Below are positions 6,891 to 12,127 of a stretch of DNA of 12,127 nucleotides, piece after piece. The notes under the pieces were generated by a model, which did no database searches, was not told the DNA's origin, and was given only the letters and a program-made list of their open reading frames with translations. The position numbers and the translations under genes were made by a program. Source of the DNA: CAZSVI01 sp964610205 (GTDB lineage: Bacteria; Bacillota; Clostridia; DSM-8532); NCBI GenBank assembly GCA_964610205.1, contig CAZSVI010000112.1, positions 1-12,127 on the forward strand, written 5' to 3'. The first letter of the stretch is position 1. Each line of letters opens with the position of its first letter.

Positions 6891-7032
6891 CAGTATTTCG
6901 GTAAAAGTTTAATGGCGAGCTCTTTAGGTCCGATCTCCGGTAACCTGATTTCCCGGCTACCCTATCTGCTAACCTGGTTCATCATGTATACACGGAGTGG
7001 GCCGGTATATGACCCACCCCGCACCCGTTTTT
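6891..7032 (-). other. Structured mcp-cheR gap, possible mobile-element remnant
   Basis: Besides the cheR promoter, the 252-base gap between mcp and cheR holds several structures. A GC-rich hairpin (6994-7003 with 7011-7020; 10 pairs including two G-T) starts 12 bases after the mcp stop but lacks a minus-strand U-run. A second stem pairs 6939-6945 with 6955-6961 (GGTAGCC/GGTTACC on the minus strand). A 24-codon stretch, read leftwards from about 6966 to the TGA near 6892, has coding character (IRLPEIGPKELAIKLLPKY) but no start codon and a stop just before it. The GTGGGTCATATACCGGCCCAC end reminds me of IS21-type insertion-sequence termini, which I cannot verify here. It could equally be an attenuator or a small RNA. 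Confidence 0.35.
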
Positions 7033-8718
7033 TTAATACTTTCCGAATTCCCTTTCACTAAGGGCGATCTTTGACTTAGTTGTACCGGAAATGTTTCTGG
7101 ATTCTATGGCATTTCCGTTTGACTTTTTCTTTCCGGACATATCCTCCAGCATTTTTATAACATCCGGGTTCAGTTCTTCCATGTGGTTGTATGTTTTTGT
7201 ATTCTTTCTCAGTTTAAACCTGCTGACCATATCCTTCAGAAGCGCGGCCTGGCTTGACAACTCTTCGCTTGCTGCCGCGCTTTCTTCTGATGTAGCGGAA
7301 TTGGTTTGTACAACCTGAGATACCTGCATTATGCCCTGATTTATCTGCTCAACCCCGGAAGCCTGCTCATTGGAAGCAATTGCAACATTGCTTACCAGCT
7401 CTGTTACTCTTGTAACATCTTCCACTATTTTGTTCAATGCGTCGGCGGTTTCATTGGCTATTTTTGTACCGCCTTCAACCTTCTTTATTGATCCCTCTAT
7501 CATTGCCGTAGTTTCTTTCGCCGCGTCCGCAGACCTTGCGGCAAGATTTCTCACCTCTTCGGCAACAACGGCAAAGCCTTTACCGTGCTGCCCGGCTCTT
7601 GCGGCTTCTACAGCGGCATTGAGCGCAAGAATATTGGTCTGGAAGGCAATTTCGTCGATAACTTTTATTATTTTGGAAATATTACTGGAGGAATCATTGA
7701 TTTCATCCATTGCTTTAAGCATCTGCTTCATCTGGTCATTGCCATGGGCCGCATTTGCTTTTGCGGTTTCGGCAATTTTATTGGCCTCATTGGCATTATC
7801 CGCGTTACTCTTGGTCTGGGAGGAAACCTCTTCAAGGGATGCCGTAAGCTCCTCAATAGAACTTGCCTGTTCGGTAGCTCCCTGTGATAATGCCATGCTG
7901 GAATCAGATACCTGTTTGGAACCGGATGCTACCTGTTCAGCCGATGAATTGATGTTGCTCACAACTTCATTCAGATTAGCAGTCATTTCTGTAAAAGCTT
8001 TTGCAAGATTTCCAATCTCATCCTCACTGCTGACATCGACCTCCACATCCAGATCTCCTTCGGCAATCCTTTCGGATAACCGTACTATATTAATTATAGG
8101 CTTTGTTATTGAACGGGCAAGGAATAGTCCAAGAACTATGGCAAGCACTATTGCCATAAGTGTTGAAATAATAAGGACTGCTATGATAGTTGAGCCTTTT
8201 CTTGATACTTCCTCCGTAATATTTTTAATATTTTCTTCCCGCATTGCCATAAGTTCACTGTTTATTTTAATCAATTCATTTGTTTCCAGCACAAGGTTTT
8301 TTGTAAGGTGGGTCACTTCATCGGTATCGCCTCTCTCAAAAGCCGGAATTACCTTATCAATAATATCCTTGCTCCAGACATAACTTCTGCTTACCATCTC
8401 CTTTTCCTTTTCAATGTTTGATTCGGCCAGGAGCGTCTCACCAATTCTGTCGCTTTGTTTGGTTGTTTCAATGAATGTATTTTTATAGTCTGTATTTCCA
8501 TACAGAAGAAATCCTCTTATGTTGCTTACCCTTTCAGCCAGGTTATAGGCTAGTTCCTGATTAATCTGATAATAATGGAACTCCACCTCTGTCATTTGGT
8601 TAACCTTCTTTTGCAGATCCACCAGTTGAAAATATGATACAACAGCAATTACAGCAAATATTAATACTATCGCGATATACCCCGCAAGAATTTTTGTTTG
8701 CAATTTTTTAAACTTCAT
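7033..8718 (-). CDS. Methyl-accepting chemotaxis protein (transmembrane receptor)
   Basis: A 561-residue receptor, the probable sensory input of this cluster. TM1 lies at about 10-31 and TM2 at about 176-199, enclosing an extracellular region of about 145 residues predicted to be a helical bundle like the 4HB_MCP family; its ligand is unknown. A HAMP domain follows (about 200-252, RSITKPIINIVRLSERIAEG). The cytoplasmic coiled coil carries the conserved signalling tip (about 349-391, beginning EIAFQTNILALNAAVEAARA), which contacts CheA and CheW. Gln/Glu-rich helices such as GATEQASSIEELTASLEEV are likely sites for CheR, CheB and CheD. The C-terminal tail is Lys/Ser-rich with no recognisable CheR-binding pentapeptide. 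The start has AGGGGGG (8726-8732), 7 bases upstream. It follows cheW by 19 bases, so it is in the same operon. Confidence 0.96.
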   Translation of the reverse strand: MKFKKLQTKILAGYIAIVLIFAVIAVVSYFQLVDLQKKVNQMTEVEFHYYQINQELAYNLAERVSNIRGFLLYGNTDYKNTFIETTKQSDRIGETLLAESNIEKEKEMVSRSYVWSKDIIDKVIPAFERGDTDEVTHLTKNLVLETNELIKINSELMAMREENIKNITEEVSRKGSTIIAVLIISTLMAIVLAIVLGLFLARSITKPIINIVRLSERIAEGDLDVEVDVSSEDEIGNLAKAFTEMTANLNEVVSNINSSAEQVASGSKQVSDSSMALSQGATEQASSIEELTASLEEVSSQTKSNADNANEANKIAETAKANAAHGNDQMKQMLKAMDEINDSSSNISKIIKVIDEIAFQTNILALNAAVEAARAGQHGKGFAVVAEEVRNLAARSADAAKETTAMIEGSIKKVEGGTKIANETADALNKIVEDVTRVTELVSNVAIASNEQASGVEQINQGIMQVSQVVQTNSATSEESAAASEELSSQAALLKDMVSRFKLRKNTKTYNHMEELNPDVIKMLEDMSGKKKSNGNAIESRNISGTTKSKIALSEREFGKY

Positions 8719-8737
8719 AATATAACCCCCCTATTTT

Positions 8738-9229
8738 TCAGATATTCTGAAGATCCTCGATTTCATCATCGGTCATAAGCTTCTCGCAATCCAGCAGCAG
8801 CTTTACATCAGTTCCGACCTTACCGATATTTCTTACGTACCGGTTGCTGAGGCCCTTGTTCATTTGCGGCGGTTCTACAATATCCTGTTCGGGTATTGCA
8901 AGCACCTCTGAAACACTGTCAACTATAAGGCCGATAGAAACATCCCTTATATCAACAACTACAATACAAGTCCTGTCGTTATATTCCCTCGGCTCTTTCT
9001 TAAAGCGAAGTCTGACGTCCATAACGGGAATAATTTTTCCTCGCAGGTTTATTATTCCCTTTACATACCCGGGAAGCTCGGGCACCTCTGTGATAGGCTG
9101 GATTCCTATGATTTCAGTGACATATTGGATTTCAACACCATAGCTTTCCTTTCCCAGAGAGAATGTCAGAAATCTGCCTTTTTGAGTATCCTCTTCCTCA
9201 AACATTGCCATGTCTACTTTTTCCGACAA
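8738..9229 (-). CDS. cheW: CheW, receptor-kinase coupling protein
   Basis: A single CheW (SH3-like) domain of about 163 residues that links the chemoreceptor to the kinase CheA in the signalling array. The family pattern is clear: FSLGKESYGVEIQYVTEII, ITEVPELPGYVKGIINLRGK, IIPVMDVRLRF and IGLIVDSVSEVL. Start choice: an ATG at 9238 directly abuts the sequence AAAGGAG, leaving no room for the ribosome, while the in-frame TTG at 9229 lies 9 bases downstream of it. I therefore favour TTG, and the ATG is part of an extended Shine-Dalgarno sequence (AAAGGAGATGA). The alternative would add only three residues. The gene lies 143 bases after cheA and 19 bases before mcp. The 9239-9372 stretch shows no convincing promoter or terminator. 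Confidence 0.96.
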   Translation of the reverse strand: MSEKVDMAMFEEEDTQKGRFLTFSLGKESYGVEIQYVTEIIGIQPITEVPELPGYVKGIINLRGKIIPVMDVRLRFKKEPREYNDRTCIVVVDIRDVSIGLIVDSVSEVLAIPEQDIVEPPQMNKGLSNRYVRNIGKVGTDVKLLLDCEKLMTDDEIEDLQNI

Positions 9230-9238
9230 CCTAATCAT

Positions 9239-9245
9239 CTCCTTT
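9239..9245 (-). promoter_or_regulatory. Ribosome binding site that decides the cheW start
   Basis: Minus-strand AAAGGAG. Spacing is 0 to the ATG at 9238 and 9 to the TTG at 9229, so initiation at TTG is the more credible reading. Confidence 0.65.
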
Positions 9246-9372
9246 CTGAATCTATAAAAGTTGAACTCTCTGCTGTTATACCCGTTAACGAATAAACCCG
9301 GATGTTATACAACGGTATACTGTTACAAAAAATATTCAACTTGAATACATGAAAATTATATGGATTTTACTG

Positions 9373-11409
9373 TCATCCACCCGCAAGATTGGTGATATCA
9401 AGTATAAGACTGATACTACCATCTCCAAGAAGAGTACATCCGGTAAGACCTTTAACCTTTTTAATATAATTGGGAAGCGTTTTTACTACTACCTGCTGTT
9501 CTCCCAGCAAGGCATCCGCGAAGATACATACCGTTTTCAGGTTATTTTCAACCATTATTATAATTCCGTCATTCATACGGACAACATCGGTTTTCACATT
9601 GAATAACCTGTGCAGCCGTATTACGGGATAGCATAATCCACGGATCATTATCATCTCGTTTCCTTCAGGATCTTTGAATATATCGTTTTCTCCGGGCCTG
9701 AATGACTCCTTTATAGATATTATTGGAATTGTATATATGGATTTTCCGACCCTGATATTCATTCCGCCTATGATTGCCAGAGTCAGTGGAATTCTTATGG
9801 TAACGGTTGTACCTTCGTTCGGTATACTGTCCACATTTACGATACCCCCTACTTTTTCAATGTTTTTTGTCACTACATCCATTCCCACGCCACGCCCTGA
9901 AAATTCGGATACATTCTCCTTTGTCGAAAATCCCGGAAGAAATATAAAAGAATAAATTTCCCGTTCGGTCAGTTCACTTTCGGGTTTCTGCAAAAGGCCC
10001 CTGTCCCTTGCTCTCTCCAGTATTTTTTCTTTATCCAGGCCCCGGCCGTCATCCCTGATGGAAATTAATACATCGCCACCCGCGTTTCTGGCTCCCAGTA
10101 TTATTTTCCCCACTTTGTCCTTTCCTGCGGATACCCTCATATCAGTAGATTCTATCCCATGATCAATAGAGTTTCTGATAATGTGCATAAGAGGATCCGA
10201 AATATGCTCTATAATATTTTTATCCACTTCGGTTTCTTCCCCGTAAATTTCAAGATTTACTTCCTTGTCAAGCTTTTTACACATATCGCGTATAATTCTG
10301 TTTGTTTTTTGAAGCGTTGCCGACAGGGGAACCATTCTGATAGACATAACCGACTCCTGCAATTCTCCTGTAATTTTACTCAATTGCCTTGCCGCTTTAT
10401 TAAAATTTTCAAGAACCAGACCCTGGAGATCGGAATTCTGTATTACCATTGCTTCCGAAATAACCAGTTCGCCCATAAGATCCATCAGTTTGTCCAGCTT
10501 TGAAACATTAACGCTAATCATGCTCTGGTTTATGTGTTTTGATTGCGTTTCAGTACTCTGCTCCTTATTTATTGTCTCCGGATACGTATCTGCCTGTATA
10601 TCCTCCGCTTTTTTCTCCTGTTTTCCCGATTCAATGATTTCCTCTTCCCCGTCCAGTTCTTCCAGAATAAGATTCTTCAAAAAAACTGTCTGCGTCAATA
10701 ATTGATGTATCATATCTATCGAAAAATCCGTTTTGAAAAAAATCTTAAAACCATCTTTTCTGATTATCTCTGCCGAGTCGTTGTCTTCTATAATATTTAG
10801 GGGAAAGTAACGCACTGAACTTGCAATTTCTTTCAGATTATGTATCATTCCAAATGCCCGGATATTTTCCATCTGGCATCCTTCTTCAAAATGCACAACC
10901 GCTTTAAACGCGTTTTTTGCGGAAACTTCATTCACGGATTCAACCTCTTCAGAAAATTTAAACTCATCTAACTTCTTGCTCTTTTGATCAATTATGGAGT
11001 TTTCGTTTTTTATATCCGCAAGAAACATTTGAATTTCATCAATTAATTCGGAAGAATCGGCATCCGATTCATTTCCCCCTTCAATTTTTGTTATTTCCGT
11101 CCGGATAAAATCAGCGCCTTTCAAAATGAGATCGGTTAGCCTGGTAAAATTGATAACCTGAGGTTTGTTTTCACGAATAATGTAAAAAAGATCCTCCATT
11201 GAATGGGAAAGAACCGAAATACCATTAAACATCATCATTGCTGAAGAACCCTTAATGGTATGCATGATTCTGAAAATCTCATTAACATGGTGTGAAGAAT
11301 AGCTGTTTCCCTTTTCACTGCTTATAATTATCTGTTCCAACTGCTCCAGCAATTGATAAGTTTCAAAAATAAACATTTCCATCACGGGTTCAAATGACTT
11401 TTCTCTCAT
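9373..11409 (-). CDS. cheA: CheA, chemotaxis sensor histidine kinase
   Basis: A 678-residue cytoplasmic kinase controlled by the receptor-CheW complex; it phosphorylates CheY and CheB. Domains: P1/HPt with phospho-accepting His50 (IMHTIKGSSAMM); a probable P2 CheY/CheB-binding domain (about 167-252); an acidic, Lys/Gln-rich linker (about 253-297); P3 dimerisation helices (about 298-365, SKLDKLMDLMGELVISE); the P4 ATPase domain with N box HIIRNSIDHGIE (about 405), G1 box DDGRGLD (about 450), F box FLPGFSTKE (about 490) and G2 box GRGVGMDVV (about 505); and the CheW-like P5 domain (about 545-678). The ATG at 11409 is chosen over the GTG at 11418 because AAGGGG (11418-11423) lies 8 bases before the ATG and would overlap the GTG. 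It follows cheY after 42 bases. Confidence 0.97.
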   Translation of the reverse strand: MREKSFEPVMEMFIFETYQLLEQLEQIIISSEKGNSYSSHHVNEIFRIMHTIKGSSAMMMFNGISVLSHSMEDLFYIIRENKPQVINFTRLTDLILKGADFIRTEITKIEGGNESDADSSELIDEIQMFLADIKNENSIIDQKSKKLDEFKFSEEVESVNEVSAKNAFKAVVHFEEGCQMENIRAFGMIHNLKEIASSVRYFPLNIIEDNDSAEIIRKDGFKIFFKTDFSIDMIHQLLTQTVFLKNLILEELDGEEEIIESGKQEKKAEDIQADTYPETINKEQSTETQSKHINQSMISVNVSKLDKLMDLMGELVISEAMVIQNSDLQGLVLENFNKAARQLSKITGELQESVMSIRMVPLSATLQKTNRIIRDMCKKLDKEVNLEIYGEETEVDKNIIEHISDPLMHIIRNSIDHGIESTDMRVSAGKDKVGKIILGARNAGGDVLISIRDDGRGLDKEKILERARDRGLLQKPESELTEREIYSFIFLPGFSTKENVSEFSGRGVGMDVVTKNIEKVGGIVNVDSIPNEGTTVTIRIPLTLAIIGGMNIRVGKSIYTIPIISIKESFRPGENDIFKDPEGNEMIMIRGLCYPVIRLHRLFNVKTDVVRMNDGIIIMVENNLKTVCIFADALLGEQQVVVKTLPNYIKKVKGLTGCTLLGDGSISLILDITNLAGG

Positions 11410-11451
11410 CTTAAGCACCCCTTACATATCAGCGTAAAAATGAATTTTCTA

Positions 11452-11811
11452 TCATTCGGAAACTTTTTCGAATACCTTTATAACATGATCATTGGAAAAA
11501 GGCTTTACGATAAAACTTTTAGCACCGCATGCTATTGCTTCCCGCACATACCATTCCTGCCCCATTGCTGAAACAATTATAATATTCGCGGTTTTATCTA
11601 TTTTCATGATTTCCTTCAGAGCGGTAAGACCATCCATTTCAGGCATCGTAATATCCAGGGTTACAATGTCAGGGTTAAGTTCTTTGTATTTTTTAACTCC
11701 AACAAGTCCATTCTCTGCTTCCCCGACAATATTAAAACCATTTTTTTCAAGAACATTTTTAAGCGATAATCTCATAAACGCGGCATCATCGACAATAAGT
11801 ACACTTTTCAT
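11452..11811 (-). CDS. cheY: CheY-like single-domain response regulator
   Basis: A 119-residue receiver with no output domain. The acidic pair D8-D9, phospho-acceptor D53 (IVTLDITMPEMDG), S81 (VSAMG) and K103 (VKPF) are all present, so it should accept phosphate from CheA, in clear contrast to the orphan regulator at 3182-3895. Trp87-Tyr88 follow the SAMGQE loop. The role is presumably to carry the signal to the flagellar switch or another target; no flagellar genes are in the window to confirm this. The ATG at 11811 is chosen over the in-frame ATG at 11826 because GGGGG (11820-11824) lies 8 bases before it. It is the first gene of the cheY-cheA-cheW-mcp unit. Confidence 0.94.
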   Translation of the reverse strand: MKSVLIVDDAAFMRLSLKNVLEKNGFNIVGEAENGLVGVKKYKELNPDIVTLDITMPEMDGLTALKEIMKIDKTANIIIVSAMGQEWYVREAIACGAKSFIVKPFSNDHVIKVFEKVSE

Positions 11812-11828
11812 TAAACCAACCCCCATTT

Positions 11829-11853
11829 TTAATTTGTATTATGTACAAATTAA
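11829..11853. repeat. Perfect 10-bp inverted repeat just upstream of the cheY ribosome binding site
   Basis: TTAATTTGTA (11829-11838) and TACAAATTAA (11844-11853) are perfect inverted arms around a 5-base loop, ending only 4 bases from the GGGGG ribosome binding site of cheY. This may be an operator for the che operon or an RNA hairpin that affects ribosome access. The pairing is seen; the role is inferred. Confidence 0.5.
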
Positions 11854-12127
11854 GTTTATTAATGCTTTTTATGTTATATATTAAGCTTAATAGATATATC
11901 TTATTTAATTAGTTATTTTATATAATAACTTCTGTTATTATTTCATTTAATATATGTCTTTACGGTTACTTTTACCCATATTTAACTTTTGATAAACAAA
12001 AAAATATGTTAATCTTAAAATTTATCTGCATAAACACAGTTAAAAATGGCAAATATACTTTTATATAATAATGAAAAAAGTAATTGAGATGAATTGATAC
12101 TGAAGAAGTTATCTCTTTTTTCATTTT
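11854..12127. other. AT-rich, gene-free leader upstream of cheY
   Basis: No supported gene. The stretch is far richer in A+T than the genes and holds two further inverted repeats: a 7-bp stem (11923-11929 with 11934-11940, loop TTCT) and an 11-bp stem (AATGAAAAAAG at 12070-12080 with CTTTTTTCATT at 12115-12125). The second might end a gene outside the window. I found no convincing -35/-10 pair and no flagellar sigma-28-type site for the cheY operon, although its promoter should lie here. Confidence 0.5.
11879..11892. repeat. 14-bp perfect palindrome in the cheY leader
   Basis: TATTAAGCTTAATA is fully self-complementary without a loop. It lies 26 bases further upstream of cheY than the 10-bp inverted repeat. 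In such AT-rich DNA it could be chance; it could also be a binding site for a dimeric regulator. Confidence 0.3.

Noticed and set aside
6930..6970. Possible cyclic-di-GMP riboswitch before cheR, suggested by GGTAGCC/GGTTACC pairing
   Set aside because: Only one arm looks similar; the conserved core and second helix of that riboswitch class are not present.
6994..7034. Intrinsic terminator after mcp
   Set aside because: The hairpin is strong, but the T-run lies on the plus-strand side, separated by seven bases; on the minus strand, where mcp is transcribed, no U-run follows.
6846..7061. Plus-strand frame of 71 codons across the mcp-cheR gap
   Set aside because: No ribosome binding site, overlaps the mcp end and the hairpins, and its product shows no recognisable family; the gap's coding-like signal is stronger on the minus strand.
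7370..8383. Long plus-strand open frame of 337 codons opposite the receptor gene
   Set aside because: It is antisense to the conserved chemoreceptor and its Ala/Ser/Ile-rich product reflects the receptor's repetitive helix codons; no ribosome binding site or family features.
11972..12124. Minus-strand 50-codon frame at the right edge starting MKKEITSS
   Set aside because: Very AT-rich, no visible ribosome binding site, product dominated by Phe/Ile/Lys/Tyr as expected by chance, and it starts inside an inverted repeat.
11854..12127. Sigma-28 (motility) promoter for the cheY operon
   Set aside because: TAAA boxes occur by chance in the AT-rich leader, but none has a CCGATAT-like partner at the right spacing.

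Overview
The window looks like a piece of chromosome from an anaerobic, H2-metabolising, probably motile member of the Clostridia (Firmicutes). The signs are a multi-cluster [FeFe] hydrogenase, strong AGGAGG-type ribosome binding sites, some GTG/TTG starts, TTGaca/TAtaaT-type promoters, and a chemotaxis set that includes CheD, which enteric bacteria lack. No species can be named from the sequence alone.

Left arm (1-3165, + strand): the 3' part of a GltD-like FAD/NAD(P)H oxidoreductase is followed 7 bases later by a complete 672-residue [FeFe] hydrogenase, then by a strong intrinsic terminator. The pair suggests an NAD(P)H/ferredoxin-linked hydrogenase complex, possibly electron-bifurcating. 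The hydrogenase has a 90-residue C-terminal tail ending in a regular heptad coiled coil, and its first H-cluster signature reads TSCSPGW.

Middle (3182-4395, - strand): an orphan OmpR/PhoB-type response regulator converges on the hydrogenase terminator. Its receiver lacks the phospho-acceptor Asp (Glu instead) and the acidic pair (Ala-Gly instead). Upstream are its likely promoter, a leader hairpin, and what looks like a decayed small lipoprotein gene (start codon ATA, then a frameshift) that still has a promoter and ribosome binding site.

Right arm (4396-11811, - strand): a chemosensory cluster transcribed cheY-cheA-cheW-mcp, then a structured 250-base gap with a new promoter, then cheR-cheB-cheD. 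The receptor is the likely input. CheW couples it to the kinase CheA, CheY and CheB accept phosphate, CheR and CheB set receptor methylation, and CheD deamidates receptor glutamines. All core catalytic residues are present. No cheC or cheX lies in the window. The mcp-cheR gap carries GC-rich hairpins and a short coding-like stretch that may be a mobile-element remnant.

Right edge (11827-12127): an AT-rich, gene-free leader of cheY with several perfect inverted repeats. The hydrogenase arm is visibly richer in G+C than the che arm. No tRNA, rRNA, CRISPR array or intact insertion sequence was seen.
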